Assembly (NCBI RefSeq): GCF_011605345.1
Contig: NZ_JAAOXM010000006.1
Location: 301,804-365,803, forward strand
From: Burkholderia sp. D-99
GTDB lineage: Bacteria > Pseudomonadota > Gammaproteobacteria > Burkholderiales > Burkholderiaceae
Direction of reading: 5' to 3'
DNA length: 64,000 nucleotides
Below, piece by piece: positions 32,560 to 43,135 of this stretch. A program made the position numbers and the translations under genes. The stretch's first letter is position 1; each line of letters starts with the position of its first letter. The notes below the pieces were generated by a model. It was not told the DNA's origin. It saw nothing but the letters and a program-made list of their open reading frames with translations, and did no database searches.

Positions 32560-34740
32560 ATGTCGACACTTTCGTTACCCGCCCGGCGTCTCACGCCGAT
32601 TGCCTTCGGCATTGCGCTGACCTGCGCGCTCGCCGCCCCCGCGCAGGCCCAGCAGGCCGCGCCCGCCGCCCCTGTCGCGCCTGACACGTCAGTGTTGCCG
32701 TCGATCAACGTGACGGGCGCCGCCGAGCCGCTGCCCGGCGACCTCGCGCCGACCTACGCCGGCGGCCAGGTCGCGCGCGGTGCGGATTACGGCGTGCTCG
32801 GCCGGCAAAAGTCGAGCGACGTGCCGTTCAGCATGACCACCTACACGTCGAAGCTGATCGAGGATCAGCAGGCACGCACCCTCGCCGACGTGCTCGACAA
32901 CGATCCGGCCGTGCGCAGCGCGTCCGGCTACGGCAACTTCTCGCAGGTATTCGTCATCCGCGGCTTCCAGCTCGCCGGCGACGACGTTTCGCTGAACGGC
33001 TTGTACGGCGTCACGCCTCGACAGCTCGTCCAGACCGATGCGGTCGAACGCGTCGACGTGCTCAAGGGCGCGAATGCGTTCCTGAGCGGTGCATCGCCGA
33101 ACGGTTCGGCCGTCGGCGGCGGCGTGAACCTGCAACTGAAGCGCGCGGACGACAAGCCGCTCACGCGCGTCACCGTCGACGGCTCGGTGTCGGGCTCGAT
33201 CGGCACGCACGTCGACATCGGTCGCCGCTTCGGCAGCGACGGCCAGTTCGGCGTGCGCGTGAACCAGTCGATCGGCGGCGGCGACACGGCCGTCGACGAC
33301 GAACGCCACCGCAACAGCGTGACGGCCGTGTCGCTCGACTGGCGCGGCGACAAGCTGCGCCTGTCCGGCGACTTCCTGTATCAGCGCGAGCGGATCGACA
33401 ACGGCCGCCCCGTCGTGCTGATCGGCGGCAACCAGGCGCCGGCCGTGCCGTCCGCGACGCACAACTACGCGCAGCCGTGGAGCTTCAGCGAGCTCGAGGA
33501 TACGGTCGGGATCGTGCGCGCCGAATACGATTTCCTGCCCGCGTGGACGGCCTATGTGTCGGCTGGAGCACGGCATACGAACGAGCACGGCGACTACTAC
33601 ACGCCGACCTACTCGTCGTCCGGTACGACCGGCTCGCGCCTGAGCGTGCCGCACAAGGAGGACGCCCAATCGGCCGAAGCCGGTGTGCGCGGCCGCTTCA
33701 CCACCGGCCCCGTGTCGCACTTCGTGACGGCCGGCGCATCGTTCATCCGCATCGACAGCCAGTCTGCGTACACGATGTCGGGCGCGTTCCCGACGACGCT
33801 CTACGATCCGTCACCGGTCGCGTTCCCGCCGACCGCCTATGCGGGCGGCGACATGAGCGATCCGGGCACGGTCAACAAGACCTGGCTGCGCAGCGTCGCG
33901 GTGTCCGACACGCTCGGCTTCCTCGGCGACCGCGTGCTGTTCACGATCGGCGCGCGCCGCCAGTCGATCTCGGTCGACAATTTCGACTACACGGGCGCGG
34001 TGTCATCGACGTACAGCGACGCGATTACGACACCCGTGTTCGGTCTCGTCGTCAAGCCGTGGCAGAACGTATCGATCTTCGCGAACCGCAGCGAAGCGCT
34101 CGCGCAGGGCGAAATCGCGCCGAACACCGCGCGCAATGCAGGCCAGTCGCTGTCGCCGTTCCGGTCGAAGCAGGTCGAAGCCGGCATCCGCTACGACACC
34201 AGCAAGGTCGGCGCGTCGCTCGCGCTGTTCCAGATCGAGAAGCCGATGGCGTACACCGATCCGGTGTCGAACCTGTTCGGCGCCGACGGCACGCAGCGGC
34301 ACCGCGGCGTCGAGACGGCCGTGTACGGCGAACCCTGGAAAGGCGTGCGGCTGATCGCAGGCGCGACGTACATCAACGCGACGCTGCAGAACACGGCGGG
34401 CGGCGCGAACGACGGCAACCGGCCGATCGGCGTGCCGTCGTTCCTGCTCAACGCGGGCGCCGAATATGACGTGCCGATGCTGCGCGGCCTCACGCTGACC
34501 GCGCGCTGGATCCACACGGGCCCGCAGTACCTGGACGTCGCGAACACGATGTCGATCCCGGCATGGGACCGCTACGATCTCGGTGCGCGTTACGCGACGG
34601 AGCTGTTCGGCAGGAAGACGACGTTCCGTGCGACCGTGCGCAATGTCACGAACAAGTCGTACTGGTCGTCGACGACCGGCGGATACCTCACGCAGGGCGA
34701 TCCGCGGTCGGTGTGGCTGTCGATGACGACGGATTTTTGA
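32560..34740 (+). CDS. TonB-dependent siderophore receptor
   Basis: The 726-residue outer membrane protein has a signal peptide (...CALAAPAQAQ, cleaved near residue 30), a TonB-box region (SINVTGA), a plug domain (SSDVPFSMTTYTSKLIEDQQARTLADVLDNDPAVRS; VFVIRGFQLAGDDVSLNGLYG; VERVDVLKGANAFLSG), and a 22-strand barrel ending in WLSMTTDF with a terminal Phe. It resembles FcuA/FhuE-like hydroxamate-type receptors, but the ligand is uncertain. It is preceded by a Fur box, so it should be induced by iron limitation. ATG 32560 gives the normal signal peptide; the TTG at 32551 is only three codons upstream. Its energy would come from the tonB-exbB-exbD operon at 46.8 kb. Confidence 0.93.
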   Translation: MSTLSLPARRLTPIAFGIALTCALAAPAQAQQAAPAAPVAPDTSVLPSINVTGAAEPLPGDLAPTYAGGQVARGADYGVLGRQKSSDVPFSMTTYTSKLIEDQQARTLADVLDNDPAVRSASGYGNFSQVFVIRGFQLAGDDVSLNGLYGVTPRQLVQTDAVERVDVLKGANAFLSGASPNGSAVGGGVNLQLKRADDKPLTRVTVDGSVSGSIGTHVDIGRRFGSDGQFGVRVNQSIGGGDTAVDDERHRNSVTAVSLDWRGDKLRLSGDFLYQRERIDNGRPVVLIGGNQAPAVPSATHNYAQPWSFSELEDTVGIVRAEYDFLPAWTAYVSAGARHTNEHGDYYTPTYSSSGTTGSRLSVPHKEDAQSAEAGVRGRFTTGPVSHFVTAGASFIRIDSQSAYTMSGAFPTTLYDPSPVAFPPTAYAGGDMSDPGTVNKTWLRSVAVSDTLGFLGDRVLFTIGARRQSISVDNFDYTGAVSSTYSDAITTPVFGLVVKPWQNVSIFANRSEALAQGEIAPNTARNAGQSLSPFRSKQVEAGIRYDTSKVGASLALFQIEKPMAYTDPVSNLFGADGTQRHRGVETAVYGEPWKGVRLIAGATYINATLQNTAGGANDGNRPIGVPSFLLNAGAEYDVPMLRGLTLTARWIHTGPQYLDVANTMSIPAWDRYDLGARYATELFGRKTTFRATVRNVTNKSYWSSTTGGYLTQGDPRSVWLSMTTDF

Positions 34741-34780
34741 CGATTGCGGAAGGGAGTGGCGGGTTGCCGCCAGAGTTTGC

Positions 34781-34786
34781 TATACT
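34781..34786 (+). promoter_or_regulatory. -10 box of the tRNA-Ser gene
   Basis: TATACT lies 11 bp before the tRNA. The -35 region is poor (GGCGGG at the expected distance), although TTGCCG lies at 34764-34769. Confidence 0.45.
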
Positions 34787-34797
34787 CTCGGTCTTCC

Positions 34798-34888
34798 GGA
34801 GAGATGGATGAGTGGTTTAAGTCGCACGCCTGGAAAGCGTGTATAGGTTAATCGCCTATCGGGGGTTCGAATCCCCCTCTCTCCGCCA
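34798..34888 (+). tRNA. tRNA-Ser (GGA)
   Basis: The 91-nt sequence folds as a class II tRNA. The acceptor stem GGAGAGA pairs with TCTCTCC, and the discriminator is G with an encoded CCA (34886-34888). The D-arm has GGTTTAAG, the anticodon arm GCACGCCTGGAAAGCGTGT gives anticodon GGA, there is a long variable arm (TATAGGTTAATCGCCTATC), and the T-arm has GGGGGTTCGAATCCCCC. It reads UCC and UCU codons. Confidence 0.97.
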
Positions 34889-34902
34889 GGACATCAGCAA
34901 AA

Positions 34903-34924
34903 ACGGGCCGCTCGGCCCGTTTTT
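34903..34924 (+). terminator. Rho-independent terminator after tRNA-Ser
   Basis: ACGGGCC (34903-34909), loop GCTC, GGCCCGT (34914-34920), then a run of T. It ends the tRNA transcript. The following stretch to 35291 (about 370 bp) holds no gene I can support. Confidence 0.9.
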
Positions 34925-35291
34925 CATTTCTGCACGCCAAAGCGCCCGTCAATCGTCGGTATGCCGACGCTTGGCGGCGCCCATGTGCGTTCTTGCATCG
35001 TCGATTCGCTCCCCGCCTGCCCCGGACGCCCGCTGCGCCGACACGCCCGCCATCACGCGCTTCGCGTCGATTTCCGCCGTCAGGCATCGGACGAGCGCGC
35101 CGGCCCTGCAATTCAACGCACGCTTCATCGCTTCATTGTTTTTTCGACGCGACGACAACGCCATTCAATCCATCCGTCGAAATGGAATAACGATCGCGTA
35201 CCCGTGCCTCGGATTGTCGGCAACTCAAATTTTCCAGAATGCGGCCGTTAAACTGCGTTCCCGATAAACGATATCAACGCGTGTAGAGACC

Positions 35292-35900
35292 ATGAAAAAG
35301 AAAACACTGATGGCGGTCGCCGGGATCGCAATAACCGCAGGCGTGGCAACCAGTTATGCGAGCCCATACATCACCATGCATCAGATGCGATCGGCCATTG
35401 CCGACAAGGACGCCGACTCATTTTCTTCCCATGTCGACTTTCCATCGTTGCGCGAAAGCCTGCGTGCGCAACTCATGGCCATGATGCAGGCGAAAATGGC
35501 GAATTCGCCCGAAATGAAAGGCAATTCATTCGCCGACCTGGGAATGATGATGGCGATGGGCTTTGTGAATCAGGCCATCGACACGATGGTTACGCCGGCG
35601 GGAGTCATGACCATGATGGCTCAGGGAGCGGCCAAACCTGCGCACGCCAGCGTGCCGGCATCCGCTCCCGAACCATCGGAAACGGCGCATGCAGCGTCCA
35701 ACGGTAGCGCCACGCCGCAAACATCGAGCAGCACGCCGAAGGCCGACTATTCGGTCGGCTACAAGAACTGGTCGACGGTCACCGCAACTGCGCGACAAGG
35801 AACGGACGACGAGGTGACGTTCATCTTCAAGCGTGACGGCCTCTGGTCCTGGAAGCTGAGCGCAATCAACGTACCGATCGACAAGTTCGGTTCGAACTGA
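35292..35900 (+). CDS. DUF2939 family exported protein
   Basis: The 202-residue protein starts with MKKKTLMAVAGIAITAGVATSYASPYITMHQMRSAIADKDADSFSSHVDFPSLRESL, a signal anchor followed by the conserved DUF2939 block (YITMHQMRSAIADKD...DFPSLRESLR). A Ser/Ala/Pro-rich linker (residues about 117-150) leads to a C-terminal beta region (VTFIFKRDGLWSWKLSAINVP). The function of the family is unknown. The hydrophobic N-terminus suggests export or anchoring in the inner membrane facing the periplasm. It is monocistronic as far as can be seen. Confidence 0.85.
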   Translation: MKKKTLMAVAGIAITAGVATSYASPYITMHQMRSAIADKDADSFSSHVDFPSLRESLRAQLMAMMQAKMANSPEMKGNSFADLGMMMAMGFVNQAIDTMVTPAGVMTMMAQGAAKPAHASVPASAPEPSETAHAASNGSATPQTSSSTPKADYSVGYKNWSTVTATARQGTDDEVTFIFKRDGLWSWKLSAINVPIDKFGSN

Positions 35901-36056
35901 TCGCCCGGAAGCGGACCGGCCCCGGCGCCCTGGCGCGGCCGATCCGCTTCCCCGTTCGGGCCAAACGTGCGGCGGACAGCGAACCCCGAACACCGCGCGC
36001 TAAAGATGTGTATTCTTCTGACGATATCCGAGGTTTCAGCTCCGCGAGTCAGATCC

Positions 36057-36659
36057 ATGCGATTTAGTCCACGGTTCGCCCTGATGGTTGTCGCTGCGAC
36101 GATGCTGTCAGCTTGCGCAACGGCATTTTCGCCGGCGTCGATCAGCACCACCGTCGCGGTGACCTCTCCCCCGCCGCCCGAGAAAGCGCTGCGCGACGGC
36201 GGATCGTCGACCGACCTGTCGGCCATCGGCCAGCCTGCATCCCCATTTCGCATGCTGCTTTCCGTTCGCGAGTGCGCTGCCGGCAAATGCGCGGCGGGAA
36301 TTGCCATGCCGACGCTCGCGGTCACGGTTCAACGCGTGTCCGAAGGACAGGCGGCAATACGCTTCTCGGTCAACGGAGATATAGGCAGCAGCCAGACGCT
36401 GAAATCGCAATCCGGGACCGCCGCGTCGGAAGTGACGATGTCGATCCCGTCGAGCGCGACACCGATCAACGATCGCTTTGCCGTGGACCGGGTCGCGACG
36501 ATCAAGGTCGGCGAGTTTCGACACGTGGCACTGCCGCATGGCATCCGTGCGTATGTCTGCGTCGCGATACCGAACGCCAAGGGCATGACGGACGGAAGCT
36601 GCGATTTCAGCCGGGTGCAGACGACCAAGGGGGCCGAGCTCGGCATTTCCGCGCTCTGA
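36057..36659 (+). CDS. Putative lipoprotein (200 aa)
   Basis: The start at 36057 gives MRFSPRFALMVVAATMLSACATA, a lipoprotein signal peptide with the lipobox LSAC (Cys20). The mature protein is unfamiliar. It contains FRMLLSVRECAAGKCAAGIAMPTLAVTVQRV and VATIKVGEFRHVALPHGIRAYVCVAIPNA, a beta-rich pattern with four Cys that could form disulfides. Position +2 is Ala, so sorting to the outer membrane is likely. No family assignment is offered. It follows the DUF2939 gene by 156 bp. Confidence 0.75.
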   Translation: MRFSPRFALMVVAATMLSACATAFSPASISTTVAVTSPPPPEKALRDGGSSTDLSAIGQPASPFRMLLSVRECAAGKCAAGIAMPTLAVTVQRVSEGQAAIRFSVNGDIGSSQTLKSQSGTAASEVTMSIPSSATPINDRFAVDRVATIKVGEFRHVALPHGIRAYVCVAIPNAKGMTDGSCDFSRVQTTKGAELGISAL

Positions 36660-36723
36660 CGCGCTCGTCACGGCGCCAGTACGGGCGGCTTCCGGCACGT
36701 GAGCATGCCGAACGACGCCCACG

Positions 36724-38739
36724 TCACGGATGCCGGATGTAATCCACCAGCGCCCGCGTATAGTCATCCGGCTTTTCATCGAGCAAACTCACGACGATCG
36801 CCACCGCGAACCCCGCCGGCACCCCGAACACCCCTGAACTGATCGGCTCGATTCCGAACCACGTGCGCCCCGCGAACCCCGTCAACTGCGTGAAGTACGG
36901 ATAGGTCGACACGATGTAGTACACGCACACCGCCAACCCCGTCACCATCCCGGCGATGGCGCCGCGCGTCGTCGTGCGCTTCCAGAACACGCCGAGCACC
37001 AGCACCGGAAAGAAGCTCGAGGCCGCCAGCGAGAACGCGGCGCCGACGAGAAACAGGATCTTCCCGGTATTGAGCGACGCGACATACGACGCGAACAGGG
37101 CGACGCCGAGCAGCAGCACCTTCGAGATCGTCACGCGCCGCTGGCTCGACGCGTCGGGCGCGACCATGCAGTAATAGACGTCGTGCGACAGCGCGTTCGC
37201 GATCGTCAGCAGCAGCCCGTCCGCGGTCGACAGCGCCGCGGCAAGCGCACCGGCCGCGATCAGTCCCGACACGACATACGGCAGCCCGGCAATCTCCGGC
37301 GCGGCCAGTACGACCATGTCCGGCTGCATCTGGATTTCCGACCAGTGCACGATGCCGTCGCGAATCACCTCGACGACGCTGATCAGGTCGGGTTCGAAGT
37401 GATGCCATTGCGTGACCCATGCCGGCAATTCGGCGAACGGCCGCCCGACGAGGTTCGCGAGGATCTCGTACTTGATCAGCACCGCGAGCACCGGCACGCT
37501 CAGGTAGAACAGCGCGATGAAGAACAGGGTCCACCCGACCGAGCGCCGTGCCGACGCGACCGACGTGGTCGTGTTGTAGCGCGTCAGGATGTGCGGCAGG
37601 CTCGCGGTACCGAGCGACAGGCACAGCAGCAGCGCGAGGAAATTCCGCTCGCGCGGCTTGCGTTCGTCATCGCTCGCCGCGGGAAACGGCTCGTGCATCG
37701 GCACGGGCGGCTCGGCACGGGCCAGCAGATCGTCGCGCGCCTGCGTCCACGCGACACGCGCCGCCGCCGGATCGCGCGGAAAGTCGGCCAGCTCGCGCTC
37801 GCGCTGGCTGATCTCGCGCAGCGGCCCGTTGTGGCGCCGCAGGTCGGCCAGCTGGTCGGCGAGATGCCGGCGTGCATCCGCATACGACGAAGGCAGCCGG
37901 TCGAGCCGCGTCTGGATATCCGCGGCCTGTCGTCGATACGCGTCGCGCACCTGCTGCTCGTCGGGCGCATCGCGCACCTGCGCCTCGCGCGCCGCGACGC
38001 GCTCCATCAGCTTGCCGTAGCTGAACTGCGGCACGGGGCCGAGCCCGATCTTCATCGCGATCAGCGACACCGGAATCAGGATCGCGCTGATCAGGATGAT
38101 GTACTGCGCCACCTGTGTCCATGTGACCGCGCGCATCCCGCCGAGAAACGAGCACACGAGAATGCCCGCGAGCCCGCAGAAGATCCCGATCGCGAAATCG
38201 ACGCCGATGAAGCGCGTCGCGATCAGGCCGATCCCCTGGATCTGCGCGACCAGATACACGAACGAACACAGGATCGCCGCGCCGGCCGCGAGCGCGCGCA
38301 CGGCAGTGCTCGAAAAGCGCGTGCCGAGAAAATCGGGAATCGTGTAGCGCGCGAGCTTGCGCACATACGGCGCAAGCAGGAACGCGACGAGGCAGAACCC
38401 GCCCGTCCAGCCCATCACGTACGCGAGCGCGTCGTAGCCGGTCGCATAAAGCGAGCCGGCCAGGCCGATGAACGACGCGGCCGACAGCCAGTCGGCGGCC
38501 GTCGCCATCCCGTTGAACGCGGACGGCACGCGCCGCCCGGCCACGTAGTACTCGACAAGATCGGACGTGCGCGACAGCAGCCCGATCACCGCATACACGG
38601 CGATCGGCACGAACAGGAACACGTAGCCGATCCAGACGCCGGAGCCGGCGGCGCGCTCGATCCGCCACATCAGCAGCACGAATCCGAGAAACCCCAGCGT
38701 GTAGAGCGCATACGCGCGGATCAGTCGATGCGTCAGCAT
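36724..38739 (-). CDS. Sodium:solute symporter (VC_2705-type, acetate permease-like)
   Basis: The 671-residue protein has 13 or so hydrophobic segments and SSS-family motifs: YYVAGRRVPSAFNGMATAADWLSAASFIGLAG (residues about 63-94), RYTIPDFLGTRF, and GALAAALSTADGLLLTIANALSHDVYY. Between helices near residues 240 and 370 there is a long charged, partly coiled-coil insert (REAQVRDAPDEQQVRDAYRR...), known in this subfamily. It imports a carboxylate such as acetate with Na+. It lies 3 bp downstream of a DUF4212 gene, its usual small partner, and downstream of acs in the same direction, which supports an acetate-type substrate. Confidence 0.92.
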   Translation of the reverse strand: MLTHRLIRAYALYTLGFLGFVLLMWRIERAAGSGVWIGYVFLFVPIAVYAVIGLLSRTSDLVEYYVAGRRVPSAFNGMATAADWLSAASFIGLAGSLYATGYDALAYVMGWTGGFCLVAFLLAPYVRKLARYTIPDFLGTRFSSTAVRALAAGAAILCSFVYLVAQIQGIGLIATRFIGVDFAIGIFCGLAGILVCSFLGGMRAVTWTQVAQYIILISAILIPVSLIAMKIGLGPVPQFSYGKLMERVAAREAQVRDAPDEQQVRDAYRRQAADIQTRLDRLPSSYADARRHLADQLADLRRHNGPLREISQRERELADFPRDPAAARVAWTQARDDLLARAEPPVPMHEPFPAASDDERKPRERNFLALLLCLSLGTASLPHILTRYNTTTSVASARRSVGWTLFFIALFYLSVPVLAVLIKYEILANLVGRPFAELPAWVTQWHHFEPDLISVVEVIRDGIVHWSEIQMQPDMVVLAAPEIAGLPYVVSGLIAAGALAAALSTADGLLLTIANALSHDVYYCMVAPDASSQRRVTISKVLLLGVALFASYVASLNTGKILFLVGAAFSLAASSFFPVLVLGVFWKRTTTRGAIAGMVTGLAVCVYYIVSTYPYFTQLTGFAGRTWFGIEPISSGVFGVPAGFAVAIVVSLLDEKPDDYTRALVDYIRHP

Positions 38740-38742
38740 GAA

Positions 38743-39087
38743 TCAGCGCCCGCCATTCACGTTACCGGCGTGCGCCGCATGATCGTCGTACGCGCGGCGC
38801 AGCGTGCGGTCCGCACGTTGCATCAGCCCGATGTAGACGGCGATCAGCACGAGATACACGAGAATCGCGCCCTGCGCGCCGACATAGAACGGCAGGCTGA
38901 ACCCGGCGAAGCGGACGCCCGCGAGCGCGGGCCCGAAGAACGGTACGACGAACGACACCGAAAAGCCGATCACCATCAGCACCGCGATCAGCGCGACGTT
39001 GAAGCGCCAGTAACGCGCGTGGGCACGTGCGAGCGGCTCGGGAACGGGCGGTGGCGCGGCAGGCGCGGGTCGGGTCGGAACGGTCAT
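38743..39087 (-). CDS. DUF4212 small membrane protein (symporter partner)
   Basis: The 114-residue protein has two hydrophobic segments (FNVALIAVLMVIGFSVSFVVPFFG; PFYVGAQGAILVYLVLIAVYIGLM) separated by AGVRFAGFSL. This is the DUF4212 pattern of proteins encoded immediately before VC_2705-type symporters; they are thought to be an accessory subunit. ATG 39087 was preferred over the TTG at 39102. It lies 3 bp before the symporter gene, and a terminator separates it from acs, so it probably has its own promoter or depends on read-through. Confidence 0.88.
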   Translation of the reverse strand: MTVPTRPAPAAPPPVPEPLARAHARYWRFNVALIAVLMVIGFSVSFVVPFFGPALAGVRFAGFSLPFYVGAQGAILVYLVLIAVYIGLMQRADRTLRRAYDDHAAHAGNVNGGR

Positions 39088-39100
39088 CCCGTTATGTAAC

Positions 39101-39143
39101 AAAAAGCCCCTGCGCCGGCAATCGGGATTGCCGCGCAGGGGCT
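39101..39143 (-). terminator. Rho-independent terminator after acs
   Basis: On the minus strand, AGCCCCTGCGC pairs with GCGCAGGGGCT around an inner GGCAAT/ATTGCC stem, followed by five T. It lies 28 bp after the acs stop codon. Confidence 0.85.
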
Positions 39144-39170
39144 CGTGCGCGTAATGCGCGACCGGTACGG

Positions 39171-41153
<1,983 letters not shown>

Positions 41154-41433
41154 CGACTACCCCTTGGTGAACATGAATCCTCTGCATGGCGGCGCGATCG
41201 TGCGCGCCGCGCGTCTTGGCCGGCGCATGCGCGCCGCTGTCTCCTACCCACCACCCGCACACGGCCCGGAGGCCGCTGCGCGATGCTGCGCCGCACCACA
41301 TCGCACGAAGGCGACCGGGCGACCCGACAGTGTCCACAATAAGCGCTCCAACTTACCCGTCACTTACGCGGCACGGCCGTTTCGCCCAGCGGGCGGCGGC
41401 GCTTGCAGCTTTACGCTGTAACGAGCGCGACCC

Positions 41434-41439
41434 TACAAT
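41434..41439 (+). promoter_or_regulatory. -10 box of the EamA transporter gene
   Basis: TACAAT lies 30 bp before the TTG start. The -35 region 17 bp upstream (TTACGC) is poor. Confidence 0.4.
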
Positions 41440-41469
41440 CCTAACTGAACTCGCCTTCCGGATTCCAGC

Positions 41470-42363
41470 TTGAATCGCTACGCTTTCTTTCTCGTTCTGT
41501 CGATGCTGTTCGTCGGCAGCAATGTCGGTATCGGCAAATCGATCGTCGTCTTCGTTCCCGTCGCCATTCTCGCCACGCTGCGCTTCGTGATCGCGATCGC
41601 CGTGCTGTGGCCGCTGTTCAGCCCGGTGAAGATGCGCACCGTCAAACGCGGCGAATGGCTGAACCTGTTCCTGCAGGCGTTCTTCGGCACCTTCATGTTC
41701 ACGCTGCTGATGCTGAACGGCGTGCAGCGCACGAGCGCGGTCGCGGCCGGCGTGATCACCAGCACGATCCCGGCGATCGTCGCGCTGTTCGCGTGGCTGA
41801 TCCTGCGTGAAAAACCGAACGGCCGTGCGCTCGTGTCGATCGCACTCGCGATCGCCGGCGTCGTGACGATCAACCTCGCGAACGGCAGCGCCGCCGGGCA
41901 TGGCGAGTCGTCGCTCACCGGCAACCTGCTGATCCTCGGCGCGGTGTGCTGCGAATCGATCTACGTGATCCTGTCGCGCCGCCTCACGCAGACACTCGCG
42001 CCGATCGACATCTGCGCCTACACGCACCTGTTCGGCCTGTGCCTGATGCTGCCGCTCGGCGCGACGGCCATGTGGCATTTCGATTACGCGAGCGTGCCGG
42101 CCGGCACCTGGGCGCTCGTCGTCTGGTACGGCCTGTCGGCCAGCATCTTCTCGTTCTGGCTGTGGATGAAAGGCATCCGGCACGTGCCGGGCAGCCTCGC
42201 CGGTGTGTTCAGCGCGGTGCTGCCGGTTGCCGCGGCCGCGTATGGCATCGCGTTCCTCGGCGAGCGCCCGACCCTCGCCCACGGCATCGCACTCGCGTGC
42301 GTCGTCACCGGTATCGTGCTCGCGAGCCTGCGCGTGAAACGCGTGCCCGCGGCCGCCTCCTGA
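41470..42363 (+). CDS. EamA/DMT-family transporter
   Basis: The 297-residue protein has ten hydrophobic segments in two EamA repeats (residues about 5-140 and 150-290). Typical blocks are SMLFVGSNVGIGKSIV, GVQRTSAVAAGVITSTIPAIVALFAWLILREKP, and GVFSAVLPVAAAAYGIAFLGERPTLAHGIALACVVTGIVLAS. It is an inner membrane metabolite exporter or importer of unknown substrate. The start is TTG at 41470, with CCGGA upstream; no ATG is available before the first helix. Confidence 0.9.
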   Translation: MNRYAFFLVLSMLFVGSNVGIGKSIVVFVPVAILATLRFVIAIAVLWPLFSPVKMRTVKRGEWLNLFLQAFFGTFMFTLLMLNGVQRTSAVAAGVITSTIPAIVALFAWLILREKPNGRALVSIALAIAGVVTINLANGSAAGHGESSLTGNLLILGAVCCESIYVILSRRLTQTLAPIDICAYTHLFGLCLMLPLGATAMWHFDYASVPAGTWALVVWYGLSASIFSFWLWMKGIRHVPGSLAGVFSAVLPVAAAAYGIAFLGERPTLAHGIALACVVTGIVLASLRVKRVPAAAS

Positions 42364-42476
42364 TCCGTCCCTGGCAGTGCCGGCGCGTCACTGCAGTCGC
42401 GCCGGCCGACGCGTTACAATAGCGCGCCTTTTCAAGATTACCCCCGATACCTGCGCACCGCGCCCGCACCGCCATC

Positions 42477-43100
42477 ATGTCCGCCCCGCATTCGCCCGGC
42501 CGCCCCGCCCGTCGCCCGCTTCGCCCGCTTCCCGCGTTGATCTTCATGAGCCGCTGGCTCCAGGTTCCGCTTTACCTCGGCCTGATCGTCGCGCAGGCCG
42601 TCTACGTGTTCCTGTTCCTGAAGGAAGTCTGGCACCTGCTGTCGCATGCGACCAGCCTCGACGAAATCAGCGTGATGCTCGCGGTGCTCGGCCTGATCGA
42701 CGTGGTGATGATCTCGAACCTGCTGATCATGGTGATCGTCGGCGGTTACGAAACGTTCGTGTCGCGCCTCGGCATCGAGGGCCACCCCGACGAGCCCGAG
42801 TGGCTCGACCACGTGAACGCGGGCGTGCTGAAGGTCAAGCTGTCGATGGCGCTGATCAGCATTTCGTCGATCCACCTGCTGAAGACGTTCATCAACCCCG
42901 ACCAGCACACGATGCACGCGATCATGTGGCAGGTGATCATCCACGTGTCGTTCCTGGTGTCGGCGCTCGTGATGGCGTGGGTCGACCGCCTGACGACGCA
43001 CACGCACCCGGCCCATTTCCACGAGCCGCGCGCCCACGACGGGCACGCGCCTGCAGCGAACGAGCCCCGCAAGCCGGCCGAAGCAGCCGTCAACGCATAA
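42477..43100 (+). CDS. YqhA/UPF0114 family inner membrane protein (TIGR00645)
   Basis: The 207-residue protein has about four hydrophobic segments and matches the UPF0114 family: FMSRWLQVPLYLGLIVAQAVYVFLFLKEVWHLL (residues about 23-55), ISVMLAVLGLIDVVMISNLLIMVIVGGYETFVSRL, and KLSMALISISSIHLLKTFINP. Its function is unknown. The C-terminus is His- and Ala-rich (HTHPAHFHEPRAHDGHAP), which could bind metal. The start at 42477 leaves a 22-residue Pro/Arg-rich tail. A -10-like TACAAT lies about 60 bp upstream. The next gene, fumarase, follows after 35 bp and may be cotranscribed. Confidence 0.9.
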   Translation: MSAPHSPGRPARRPLRPLPALIFMSRWLQVPLYLGLIVAQAVYVFLFLKEVWHLLSHATSLDEISVMLAVLGLIDVVMISNLLIMVIVGGYETFVSRLGIEGHPDEPEWLDHVNAGVLKVKLSMALISISSIHLLKTFINPDQHTMHAIMWQVIIHVSFLVSALVMAWVDRLTTHTHPAHFHEPRAHDGHAPAANEPRKPAEAAVNA

Positions 43101-43135
43101 ACGCATTCCCCCACTGTCCCCACAGAGTCTCAGCC

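Noticed and set aside
34839..35267. Open frame of 142 codons starting inside tRNA-Ser
   Set aside because: It begins in the tRNA and crosses its terminator; no ribosome site and no family resemblance.
34798..36659. Genomic island inserted at tRNA-Ser
   Set aside because: tRNA genes are common integration sites, but there is no integrase, no repeat of the tRNA 3' end nearby, and the downstream genes are ordinary.
37183..39099. Plus-strand open frame of 638 codons over the symporter
   Set aside because: Antisense to a well-supported symporter and DUF4212 gene; no recognisable domain.
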